Both the position numbers and the translations under genes were made by a program. Below, in pieces: positions 27,663 through 35,340 of a stretch of 64,000 nt of DNA (the stretch's first letter is position 1; each line of letters opens with the position of its first letter). The notes beneath the pieces were generated by a model, which was given only the letters and a program-made list of their open reading frames with translations, did no database searches and was not told the DNA's origin. The DNA is taken from the NCBI RefSeq assembly GCF_025809055.1, contig NZ_CP075529.1, positions 1,674,001 through 1,738,000 of the forward strand, given 5' to 3'. Source of the stretch: Devosia sp. (lineage in GTDB: Bacteria > Pseudomonadota > Alphaproteobacteria > Rhizobiales > Devosiaceae).

Positions 27663-28439
27663 ATGTACCAGTTGCTCGACCCCAGCCGATTTGTCGTTTT
27701 CATCACCGGCGCGACCTCCGGTTTCGGCGCAGCGGCGGCACGGCGCTATGTGGCTGCCGGTGGCAAGGTGATCGCTACCGGACGGCGGGAGGACCGGCTC
27801 CTCGCCCTGCGCGACGAGTTGGGCCACGAAAAGTGCCACGTCATGCCGCTCGACGTGCGCGACCGGACGGCGCTCGAGGCCGCCGTGGCTGCCATTCCCG
27901 AGCCGTTCAGCGGCATCAATGTGGTGCTCGCCAATGCCGGCCTTGCCCTTGGCCTGCAGCCGGCTGCCGAAGCGAACCTCGACGACTGGCAGACCATGAT
28001 CGACACCAATGTTTCGGGCCTCGTCTATACGGTGCGCCTGCTGCTGCCGGGCATGATCGCGCGCGGTGGCGGGCATGTGGTGACACTGGGTTCGGTTGCG
28101 GGCGAATACGCCTATCCCGGCGGCTCGGTCTATGCGGCTTCCAAGGCTTTCGTGAAGCACTTCGCCCTCGCCATCCGCTCCGACCTGCAGGGCAAGAATG
28201 TCCGGGTCACCGACATCGAACCGGGTCTCACCGAGACCGAGTTCTCCGTGGTCCGCTTCAAGGGCGACGAGCAGAAGGCCGGCAATGTCTATGCCGGGAC
28301 CAAGGCGATGACGGCCGAGGATATTGCCGAGTCCATCTTCTGGGCCACGAGCCTGCCCGAGCATGTCAACATCAACAAGATTCAGCTGATGGCGACGACC
28401 CAGGCGATCGGCCCCTTCGACATTTACCGCGGCGGTTAA
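27663..28439 (+). CDS. ydfG: NADP-dependent short-chain dehydrogenase, YdfG type (3-hydroxy acid dehydrogenase)
   Basis: A 258-residue SDR. Cofactor motif TGATSGFG at residues 18-25 with ATGRR following the second strand (basic pair, favours NADP). NAG motif LANAGLALG, catalytic serine in GSVAGEYAY and YAASK as the catalytic Tyr/Lys pair. The C-terminal half (VRVTDIEPGLTETEFSVVRF and LPEHVNINKIQ) is close to Escherichia coli YdfG, which oxidises L-allo-threonine, serine and 3-hydroxypropionate or reduces malonic semialdehyde. An AGGA site lies 7 bases before the ATG. It appears monocistronic, divergent from macAB. Confidence 0.9.
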   Translation: MYQLLDPSRFVVFITGATSGFGAAAARRYVAAGGKVIATGRREDRLLALRDELGHEKCHVMPLDVRDRTALEAAVAAIPEPFSGINVVLANAGLALGLQPAAEANLDDWQTMIDTNVSGLVYTVRLLLPGMIARGGGHVVTLGSVAGEYAYPGGSVYAASKAFVKHFALAIRSDLQGKNVRVTDIEPGLTETEFSVVRFKGDEQKAGNVYAGTKAMTAEDIAESIFWATSLPEHVNINKIQLMATTQAIGPFDIYRGG

Positions 28440-28485
28440 TATTGCGCTAACTAAACTGTTGCGCGCGCAGAGCTTCTCTCGTTTT

Positions 28486-30735
28486 ATGCCGCCCATGAGG
28501 GCTAACATCACGACACCGGGGCTGTGGATGACGGCCGTAACGCTGCTTTGCGTTGCGACCTTTGTCATCGTGAGCATTTTCGCCACCAGCATCCCGCGCC
28601 TGGGGCTCAAGCTGGTCCCCGGCCCGCTCGATGATGGGGTCTATGTGGTGGGCGTGGAGCAGAACGCGGTTCTGGACGGACCGGCCCTCGTGTTTCCGTC
28701 CGAGCTGATCGCCATTGCCGCCGCCTCGACGCCGGATCAGGCTTTCGCCGTTGAACCCATCGACCTCATTCCCGAGGCCGATACGCTGCCCAGTTACCCC
28801 GAATTGCGCCGGTTTCTCGACCGGCAGCAGGCGCTTTTCGACATTCTGACCGAGGACCGGGTGGAACTGCACCTGCGCGACCCGGCCAGCAATGACATCT
28901 ACACGGTTCTCGCCGAACCCTCCGGCGTGCCCCTCTGGCGGCTGCCGGACGGCTTTTGGGTCCAGCTGCTCACCGGCATAGCCAGCATGCTGATCGCCGG
29001 CTGGGTCTGGGCCCTGCGGCCGCACAGCCTGGGCCCGGCCTTCTTTGCCGCGACGGCCGTCGGAATGCTCATGGCCACCGGCACGCTGGCCATCTATGCC
29101 AATCGCGAGCTGGCCATCAGCGGCACCCTGTTCAAGGCGCTGATGCCGATCAACCATATCGGCACCATGCTGTTCGGCATTGCCATGGTCGCCCTGCTGC
29201 TGACCTATCCCCGCCGGATCGTGCCGCCCGCCTGGCTCCTCGTGCTGCCGATCATGATCGGGATTTTTCTTTTCGCCGAACTCAACGAGATAGGCCCGGG
29301 GCCCTTCCAGCTCTATGGGGCGGTGGCCGTATTGATGGCCGCCATCCTCGTCGCCATCGCCCTGCAATGGTGGCACACCCGCGACAAGCCATCCGACCGC
29401 GCGGCATTGGGCTGGCTCGGCCTTTCCGTCGTGGCGGGCTCAGGTGCCTATACCATCCTGGGCGCTGCGCCGGTGCTGCTGGGGATACCCTTCGGGCTGC
29501 CGCAAAGCCACGTCACCGGCGTCCTGATCGTCATCTATGTCGGCCTGGCACTGGGCCTCAGCCGCTATCGGCTGTTCGAGTTGGGCGACTGGGCCTATCG
29601 CGTGCTGTTCTACACCATTGGCGTGGTGCTGCTGCTGGTGATCGACGCCGGGCTGATCTTTCTCCTGCAGTTCGAAACGGCCCCGGCCCTTGGCGTTTCG
29701 CTGCTCTTGGTCGGCTTCGTCTATCTGCCGGCGCGGGACTGGATCTGGCGGCGCCTGACCGCCCGTCGCCGCATCGAGCAGGATGAGCTATTTTCCGCCG
29801 CCCTCGAAATCGCCTTCGCCCCCTCGCCCGATGATGGGGCACGCGAATGGCGGGCCCTGTTGCAGCGCCTGTTCGATCCCCTGGAGATCGAACCGGTCAC
29901 CGCGACGACCACACGGCCAGCCGTCTCCGGCGACGGCCTTGCGCTCGATCTGCCGGCCGTGGGTGGCTCGCCGCCCTTACGCGTGACCTTCCCCTTTGGC
30001 GGCCGGGGATTGTTTTCGCCGGCGCATCTCAAGCTGGCCACCAATCTCGTGACGCTGACCGAGCGCGCCGAGGAAAGCCGCCTCGCCTATATGCGCGGCG
30101 TCGGTGAAGAACGCCGCCGCATGGCGCGCGACCTGCACGACGACGTCGGCGCCCGCCTGCTGACCGGGCTCCACACCGCCGACGAGCAGACCCGGCCGAC
30201 CCTGCAGGCGGCCCTGAGCGACATTCGCGCCATCGTTAGTGGCCTCGCCGGCGAAGAAGCCAGCCTCGACCGCGTCCTGGCCGCAACCCGCCACGAAGCG
30301 GCTCGGCGCCTCGAAGCCGCCGGTATTGTGCTCGACTGGCCCCTGCCCGAAGCCGAGACCGAGGCAGTCCGGCTCGATTATCGCCTGCACAAGGCCCTGG
30401 CGTCCTCCGTGCGCGAGATTGTCTCCAATGTCATTCGACATTCCGGCGCGACGACGCTGACCGTCACACAGGCGGTGCGCGCAGACGGACTTGACCTGCA
30501 GTTTGCCGATGATGGGCGGGGCCTGTCCGAAGACGCCCGGTCCGGCGAAACCGGGGGTTATGGGCTGCGGAGCCTGCGGACGCGCATCGAGGACGTGGGT
30601 GGCCAGCTTGGTTTCGGTACGCCCCGGAGCGGGGCGGGCACCGAGGTAAGCCTGGCCATTCCGCTGCGCCTTGCGACCCGCACCCCGGAACCGGGGGTGC
30701 AGTCGGTTGATGGCCAGATAGACTTCGGGACATGA
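28486..30735 (+). CDS. Membrane sensor histidine kinase, NarL/UhpB type
   Basis: About 749 residues. A first helix (LLCVATFVIVSIFATSI) is followed by a periplasmic region of about 150 residues whose start (LVPGPLDDGVYVVGVEQNAV) looks PDZ-like. Seven or eight membrane helices follow at about residues 160-410. The cytoplasmic kinase has the HisKA_3 box RRRMARDLHDDVGARLL with the phosphorylated histidine, N box EIVSNVIRHSG, G1 DDGRGL and G2 GGYGLRSLRTRIEDVGG. The frame also allows starts at 28459 (TTG) and 28495; 28486 is a compromise because no strong ribosome site is visible. Its stop overlaps the response regulator start (ATGA). Ligand unknown. Confidence 0.9.
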   Translation: MPPMRANITTPGLWMTAVTLLCVATFVIVSIFATSIPRLGLKLVPGPLDDGVYVVGVEQNAVLDGPALVFPSELIAIAAASTPDQAFAVEPIDLIPEADTLPSYPELRRFLDRQQALFDILTEDRVELHLRDPASNDIYTVLAEPSGVPLWRLPDGFWVQLLTGIASMLIAGWVWALRPHSLGPAFFAATAVGMLMATGTLAIYANRELAISGTLFKALMPINHIGTMLFGIAMVALLLTYPRRIVPPAWLLVLPIMIGIFLFAELNEIGPGPFQLYGAVAVLMAAILVAIALQWWHTRDKPSDRAALGWLGLSVVAGSGAYTILGAAPVLLGIPFGLPQSHVTGVLIVIYVGLALGLSRYRLFELGDWAYRVLFYTIGVVLLLVIDAGLIFLLQFETAPALGVSLLLVGFVYLPARDWIWRRLTARRRIEQDELFSAALEIAFAPSPDDGAREWRALLQRLFDPLEIEPVTATTTRPAVSGDGLALDLPAVGGSPPLRVTFPFGGRGLFSPAHLKLATNLVTLTERAEESRLAYMRGVGEERRRMARDLHDDVGARLLTGLHTADEQTRPTLQAALSDIRAIVSGLAGEEASLDRVLAATRHEAARRLEAAGIVLDWPLPEAETEAVRLDYRLHKALASSVREIVSNVIRHSGATTLTVTQAVRADGLDLQFADDGRGLSEDARSGETGGYGLRSLRTRIEDVGGQLGFGTPRSGAGTEVSLAIPLRLATRTPEPGVQSVDGQIDFGT

Positions 30736-31397
30736 GCCCAAAAGACACCCCAAATACCGCACGCCGCTGCCTGCTGATCGAGGACCAGCCGACGACGCGC
30801 GACTGGATGCTTGCGGTTCTGGCGCGCGCCTTCCCCGGCATCGTCGTGGAAACCGTGGGTACGCGGAAGGCGGCCATGGCCTGGCTCGACAAGGGCGCGC
30901 CGGACCTGTGGCTGGCGGTAGTCGATTTGGGCCTGCCCGATGGATCGGGGATCGACATCGTCAAGCGCCTGCAGCAGGAATTTCCGCAGGTCCTGCCTGT
31001 TGTCGCCACCATCTATGATGACGACGCGCATCTGTTCGAGGCCATTTCAGTGGGTGCGCGCGGCTATGTCCTCAAGGATGAAGAGGCCGATCTGCTGGTC
31101 GGCTATCTGCAACGCATCGAGCGCGGCGAGCCGCCCCTGTCGCCATCGATCGCCCTGCGCATGCTCAGCCATTTCCGCGCCCCGGCATCCGTGCCCGACG
31201 ATGATGCGGGCCTGTCGCCGCGCGAAACCGAGGTGCTGACCCTGCTCGCCCGTGGCCTGACCGTGGCCGAGGCCGCGCGGCGCCTTGGCCTGCAACCGCA
31301 GACCGTCGCCTCCTATGTGAAGGTCATCTACCAGAAACTGTGCGTGTCGAGCCGGGCCGAAGCCACCCGCGAAGCCATCCGCCGGGGCCTGGCCTGA
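30732..31397 (+). CDS. Response regulator, NarL/LuxR family
   Basis: A 221-residue two-component regulator. The receiver domain occupies residues 12-130: acidic pair E17/D18 in LLIEDQ, phospho-acceptor D65 in AVVDLGLPDG, T93 and K115 (GYVLKDEEAD). The C-terminal LuxR-type helix-turn-helix (LSPRETEVLTLLARGLTVAE followed by AARRLGLQPQTVASYVKVIY) binds DNA. It is translationally coupled to the preceding kinase by a 4-base overlap, so the two form a cognate pair. Possible targets are the two unknown genes that follow at once. Confidence 0.93.
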   Translation: MSPKDTPNTARRCLLIEDQPTTRDWMLAVLARAFPGIVVETVGTRKAAMAWLDKGAPDLWLAVVDLGLPDGSGIDIVKRLQQEFPQVLPVVATIYDDDAHLFEAISVGARGYVLKDEEADLLVGYLQRIERGEPPLSPSIALRMLSHFRAPASVPDDDAGLSPRETEVLTLLARGLTVAEAARRLGLQPQTVASYVKVIYQKLCVSSRAEATREAIRRGLA

Positions 31398-31465
31398 TCC
31401 ACCCCCGGTTCCGGGGCTGCCGGCCATGGCGGGGAGGGCTATTGAGGGGTATCGGAGGAAGCCCC

Positions 31466-32179
31466 ATGAAATCGCGCTCTGTCCTGCCTCTTGTTGTCGC
31501 CGTCGGCGTGGTCACCCTGCTGTTTCTGCCGGCCGACAGTTTCGCCGAACCACTCGACATCTCCACCCTGGACAGCGCCTGCATCGCCACCGAGCTCAAG
31601 AACTGCGTGGTCATCACCTCGGGCCGTCTCAACCAGCCCTGGGGCGATGCCGAAGGCGCGCCGATGCTCGCCTGGCAGACCCAGTCCGGGTTCACCGATG
31701 TCGACGGCGTACTTGGTGGCTTCGTACTGCTGACCCATCGCCAGGATGGGTGGGAGGTGCTGGACAGTGGGTTTGACGGCCACGATTTCTCCCCGCCCAT
31801 GCTCGGCATGGACGGAGGCATGCTGCATATCTCCGGCTATACCGGCGGCACCGGCGCCTACAATGTCGACCGCCTGTACGTCTGGGAAGACACCGGCGCA
31901 GCCCGGCTCATCGAGGACTGGATCCCCGTGGATATGGGGCAGTGGCGCGAGGCCGTAGGCCCCATGCTGCCCGAAGGTCTCGAGATCTGGAAAGGTGTCG
32001 ACTTCGACTTTTCGGACTGGTTTTACGGCACTCTGGACGCACGGACGCCGCTTTGGCGGGCGGATGACGGCAATTGTTGTCCGACGGGCGGCTGGGCCAC
32101 AATTCGCTTCGAGATCGACGACCAGCACCGGCTGATGCCCGTCGGTCTCGACTATGTGCCCAACAGCCCGGATGACTGA
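31466..32179 (+). CDS. Exported protein of unknown function
   Basis: A 237-residue protein with signal peptide MKSRSVLPLVVAVGVVTLLF and cleavage near SFAEP. The start at 31466 has GGAGGAA 5-8 bases upstream. The mature part contains several cysteines (SACIATELKNCVVI early and GNCCPTGG late) and is rich in Trp, Gly and Asp, for example GGMLHISGYTGGTGAYNVDR and YVWEDTGAARL. It reads like a periplasmic beta-rich protein, but I do not recognise the family. It lies 68 bases after the response regulator and overlaps the next gene by 8 bases, so it is probably expressed with both. Confidence 0.7.
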   Translation: MKSRSVLPLVVAVGVVTLLFLPADSFAEPLDISTLDSACIATELKNCVVITSGRLNQPWGDAEGAPMLAWQTQSGFTDVDGVLGGFVLLTHRQDGWEVLDSGFDGHDFSPPMLGMDGGMLHISGYTGGTGAYNVDRLYVWEDTGAARLIEDWIPVDMGQWREAVGPMLPEGLEIWKGVDFDFSDWFYGTLDARTPLWRADDGNCCPTGGWATIRFEIDDQHRLMPVGLDYVPNSPDD

Positions 32180-33053
32180 CCTTGCCGGGGTCCTGCTGAG
32201 ACTGCTGGGCGGCTTCTATGTCTTTGCGGGCCTCGCTGCCATGCGCGCAGCGGCCGCCGACCGCATGATGGACCTGATGCTGAGCGCCATCACGCTCAAG
32301 CCGCAACCGCCGCGCGAGGCGCAAAGGCGCATTCTCTGGGTGATTTCGGCCCTGGCCATCGGCATGGGTGGTGCGGCCCTCGTCGTTCTCAGCATCTGGG
32401 CGATACCGCTTTTCGCAGCCGGACTGGCCACGCAGGCCTTTTACCTGGCCTGGGCGCGGGGCGCTTATCCGCCCGAAACGCCGGACGAGGAAAAGGGCCG
32501 CCGCCAGACCATCAATGCCGCTTTGCTCTATGCCGTCGCGACCGCCGCCGTTGCGGCTGCCGGCTGGGCGGGCCTCTTCAATCCATGGACTGATCCCTGG
32601 GCCCTGATCGCGCCGGCCACGGGTCTCTTCATTGCAGCAACGGTCGGTCAGCACCTGTTCTGGACCCCAAGGAAGCAGACCGGGTTCGACCTCGGACCCG
32701 ATGACGAACCGGAGCCCGCCCCGGGGCCACCGGTGCGCCGGGTGCGCCTGGAGCCAAGCTGGGGCGGTGTGTTCCTTGTTGATCTCGATACGGGCTTCGG
32801 CGTGGACCTATGGGACGCCTTTGACAATGCCCTGGCGGATCGCATCTATCACTGGAGCCTGGCTTTCCATGCCTCAGAGGATGAGCAGGATCAGCAAATC
32901 TGGGCCCAATTTGCATCCGGGACCGAAGCGGCCGCCCATCGCCGGGAGGGCGAGGCGATCATATCTGAACTGGCGGCAGTCCTGGGACCGGACAATGTCG
33001 AAGGGCCGATCTATCCCGCCGAAACCCGGTTCACCGGTCCTTCTGACCTCTAG
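32172..33053 (+). CDS. Membrane protein of unknown function
   Basis: A 293-residue protein. Four predicted membrane helices lie in residues 1-165: LLRLLGGFYVFAGLAAM, ILWVISALAIGMGGAALVVL, ALLYAVATAAVAAAGWAGLF and LIAPATGLFIAATVGQHLFW. The C-terminal 120 residues are cytoplasmic or periplasmic and acidic, with EPSWGGVFLVDLDTGFGVDL and a conserved-looking LADRIYHWSLAF helix. The ATG sits inside the end of the upstream exported-protein gene, so the two are coupled. Its TAG stop shares a CTAG tetranucleotide with the converging ldh2 gene. Family not recognised. Confidence 0.72.
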   Translation: MTDLAGVLLRLLGGFYVFAGLAAMRAAAADRMMDLMLSAITLKPQPPREAQRRILWVISALAIGMGGAALVVLSIWAIPLFAAGLATQAFYLAWARGAYPPETPDEEKGRRQTINAALLYAVATAAVAAAGWAGLFNPWTDPWALIAPATGLFIAATVGQHLFWTPRKQTGFDLGPDDEPEPAPGPPVRRVRLEPSWGGVFLVDLDTGFGVDLWDAFDNALADRIYHWSLAFHASEDEQDQQIWAQFASGTEAAAHRREGEAIISELAAVLGPDNVEGPIYPAETRFTGPSDL

Positions 33054-34081
33054 AGCTCCAGAAAGGCCACCGTGTCCGGATCGATAGGAATGCCATGGGC
33101 GCGGCGATGATCCATCTCCGCCCATTCGCGGTCGCCCGGCGCCATGACGGCTCCGCCTGCTCGGGCCGGCGAACCGCGCAGCGCGGCAAGGTAATTGCCG
33201 ATGGCAGAAGCAAAGGCGGCCCTGCCGGCAAATTTGTCGGGATCGATCACCAGCACGAAGTGACCCATATTGCGCGGGGTCGAGACATCTTCTGTGCCAT
33301 ACATCGGGATGAAATCCGGATCGAGCGTCGTACCGGTCAGGAGCGCCGAAAACAGCGTCGCCACCCCCGCCAGGGCCGCACCCTTATAGCCATAATCGAC
33401 GCCGCCGAGCGGCAGCAGCATGTCGGCCTCATGCGGGTCGGTCGTCGGCGTGCCATCCGGCTTTGCTGCCACGCCCTGCGGCAAGGGCTGATCCAGCGAG
33501 CGATGCAGCAGGACGCGATTGAGCGGAATGGAACTGGTGGCCATGTCGAGGAGCCAGGGCCGGGTTCCCTCGACCGGGGCAGCGAAGGCGAGCGGGTTGG
33601 TGCCGTGGAATTTCTGCGCGCCATCGAATAGCGCAACCATGGAATCGGTATTGGTGGTGGCAAAGGTCACAAATCCTTGCTCGGCGCCCGCCATCGCATA
33701 GGCGCCGGCGGCGCCCAGGTGCGAGGACCGGCGGATGCCGACAGCCCCGACACCGGCCTCGCGGGCCAGGTCCATGCCCACCTCGACGGCCTTGTAGGCC
33801 GCATAATGTCCGAGGCCATCATCGCCATCGATCATGGCGCTGCCGGCGCCGCGCTGTTCGACGCGCAAATCGGGATGCTTGTTGAGCCTGCCGCCCGCCA
33901 GCATCCGGCAATAATGGCCGGCAAGGCGCACGCCGTGGCTGTCGACCCCGACGAGCGAAGCGTGGAGCATGGCTTTTACCGCCGCCGCCCGCGAGTCGGC
34001 GCTGGCGCCCGCTTCGGTCAATTTCGCTTCGACGCGCTGTCGCAGCAGGGCTTCGTCAAATCTGGGTGCATCGCTGTCCAT
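33050..34081 (-). CDS. Malate/L-lactate dehydrogenase family oxidoreductase (Ldh2 type)
   Basis: A 343-residue member of the NAD(P)-dependent Ldh2/MDH2 family, which reduces 2-keto acids and related cyclic imines and is unrelated to classical Mdh. Visible landmarks are HASLVGVDSHGVRLAGHY (active-site His/Asp region), SSHLGAAGAYA, TTNTDSMVALFDG and KFHGTNPLAFAAP. It is divergent from a Rieske-type oxygenase gene with a 134-base spacer that contains an operator-like palindrome. A shared catabolic role is an inference from that arrangement. Substrate is not predictable from sequence. Confidence 0.9.
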   Translation of the reverse strand: MDSDAPRFDEALLRQRVEAKLTEAGASADSRAAAVKAMLHASLVGVDSHGVRLAGHYCRMLAGGRLNKHPDLRVEQRGAGSAMIDGDDGLGHYAAYKAVEVGMDLAREAGVGAVGIRRSSHLGAAGAYAMAGAEQGFVTFATTNTDSMVALFDGAQKFHGTNPLAFAAPVEGTRPWLLDMATSSIPLNRVLLHRSLDQPLPQGVAAKPDGTPTTDPHEADMLLPLGGVDYGYKGAALAGVATLFSALLTGTTLDPDFIPMYGTEDVSTPRNMGHFVLVIDPDKFAGRAAFASAIGNYLAALRGSPARAGGAVMAPGDREWAEMDHRRAHGIPIDPDTVAFLEL

Positions 34082-34197
34082 GGCTTGCTTGTGCCCCCCG
34101 CACCCCGGAATGGCAAGCCACCTGGGACACCGGTCCCTCCCTGCATGGCCGCTCGCCGAACTTTATGCTGGCACCAGACGCGCATCGGATTATGCTG

Positions 34198-34214
34198 GTC
34201 TCAAGAGTTGAGAC
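34198..34214. promoter_or_regulatory. 17-base palindrome before the oxygenase start, likely operator
   Basis: GTCTCAA-GAG-TTGAGAC, a perfect 7-bp inverted repeat ending one base before the ATG at 34216. A TATGCT -10-like hexamer lies just upstream at 34191-34196. The sequence TTATGCTGG also occurs twice (34163 and 34190). Typical of a repressor site in a divergent catabolic promoter. Confidence 0.5.
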
Positions 34215-34215
34215 T

Positions 34216-35118
34216 ATGCCCATGCCCAAGAGCCCCGACCCTATCACAGCCAATCTCTGGCACGTCCTGGCGGCCATCGACGAGATGCCCATCGGCCGCA
34301 TCGAAACCACGATACTGCTCGATCAGCCCATCGCAATGACCCGCGCCGAAGACGGGCAGCCCGTCATCTGGCGGCGCACCGATGAGCAGACCGGCGACGA
34401 AATCGACCCCGAAAGCATTCTCGACCGGCTGCCGGTCAAGGCTGCTTATGGCTATGCCTGGACATGCCTGGGCACCCCGGCGATCGATCTGTTCCCGATC
34501 CCCGAATATGCCGAGGCCGATCGCAAGAACATGAATTGCGGCTCCATCGGCCTCAACGTGTCGGCGCCCCGGGCCGTGGAAAATTTCCTCGATATGGGGC
34601 ATTTCCCCTATGTCCACACCGACATTCTCGGGGCCGAGCCGCATACCGAGGTCAAGGAATACGATGTCGAAGTCTCCGAGGAGCGCGACGAGGTTCTGGC
34701 GACCAAGTGCCGCTTCATCCAGCCGCGCGCGGCAAAATCAGCGACCCGGCCGATGGAAGTGGAATACGTCTATCGCGTACCCCATCCCTTCTGCTCTGTG
34801 CTCTACAAGTCGTGTCCCGAGGACGAAAACCGCCGCGACGTGATCGCCATCTTCCTGCAGCCCATGGGCGAGGAACGCTGCCGGGCGCATCTGTTGCAAT
34901 CCATGGTCGACTCCCATTCCACGCTCAAGGAATTGCGGCGCTTCCAGCAGACCATTTTCGGGCAGGACAAGCCCATTCTCGAAAACCAGTATCCCAAGAA
35001 ACTGCCGCTCGACCCACGCGCCGAGACCCCGATCCGCGCCGACAAGAGCGCCATCGCCTATCGCCGCTGGCTGAGCCAAAAGGGGATCACTTATGGGGTA
35101 ATTCCCCAGGCGAGCTAG
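34216..35118 (+). CDS. Rieske-less catalytic subunit of a ring-hydroxylating/demethylating oxygenase
   Basis: A 300-residue protein with the SRPBCC catalytic fold of Rieske non-heme iron oxygenases (VanA group). The mononuclear iron motif is ENFLDMGHFPYVHTD, with His129 and His134; the third carboxylate is probably the Asp in TIFGQDKPILENQ. The N-terminal part keeps flanking strands of a Rieske domain (GRIETTILLDQPIAMTRAEDG, then LPVKAAYGYAWTCLG) but the segment that should carry the CxH and CxxH ligands is missing, so it cannot bind a 2Fe-2S cluster. The next gene encodes a complete Rieske domain fused to a reductase and must be the electron donor if this enzyme is active. Start at 34216 (M at 34192 or 34222 also possible). 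Substrate unknown. Confidence 0.82.
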   Translation: MPMPKSPDPITANLWHVLAAIDEMPIGRIETTILLDQPIAMTRAEDGQPVIWRRTDEQTGDEIDPESILDRLPVKAAYGYAWTCLGTPAIDLFPIPEYAEADRKNMNCGSIGLNVSAPRAVENFLDMGHFPYVHTDILGAEPHTEVKEYDVEVSEERDEVLATKCRFIQPRAAKSATRPMEVEYVYRVPHPFCSVLYKSCPEDENRRDVIAIFLQPMGEERCRAHLLQSMVDSHSTLKELRRFQQTIFGQDKPILENQYPKKLPLDPRAETPIRADKSAIAYRRWLSQKGITYGVIPQAS

Positions 35119-35129
35119 TCTTCTACGGT

Positions 35130-35192
35130 GTCATTCCCGCGAAAGCGGGAACCTCCGTTAGGAACAGGGGTCCCCGCTTTCGCGGGGATGAC
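35130..35192. repeat. Intergenic palindromic repeat, family B
   Basis: GTCATTCCCGCGAAAGCGGG and CCCCGCTTTCGCGGGGATGA arms between the oxygenase and the Rieske-reductase gene. Confidence 0.8.
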
Positions 35193-35265
35193 GCCGAGAC
35201 AAACAAAACACCCCGTACGCCAGGGTGGTTTGCGACTGAAATTCGATCGTGGCGCGATCCCTCAA

Positions 35266-35313
35266 AGCGTTTCCAGCAAAAGTGGCCTTCCGGTTTTGCG
35301 GTTCGGAAACGCG
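35266..35313. repeat. Palindromic repeat, family D (GCGTTTCC...GGAAACGC)
   Basis: AAGCGTTTCCAGCAAAAGTG and GGTTTTGCGGTTCGGAAACG arms form a long imperfect hairpin. The same element is common in intergenic DNA of Hyphomicrobiales. It ends 28 bases before the Rieske-reductase start. Confidence 0.65.
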
Positions 35314-35340
35314 GCACAAAGAGAATTGGATCTGATCGAC

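Noticed and set aside
27567..28610. A 347-codon minus-strand frame opposite ydfG
   Set aside because: ydfG matches its family over its full length; the opposite frame shows no family motif.
31402..31415. Hairpin CCCCGG-TT-CCGGGG after the response regulator as a terminator
   Set aside because: Short stem, two-base loop and no T-tract, and the next gene follows closely in the same direction.
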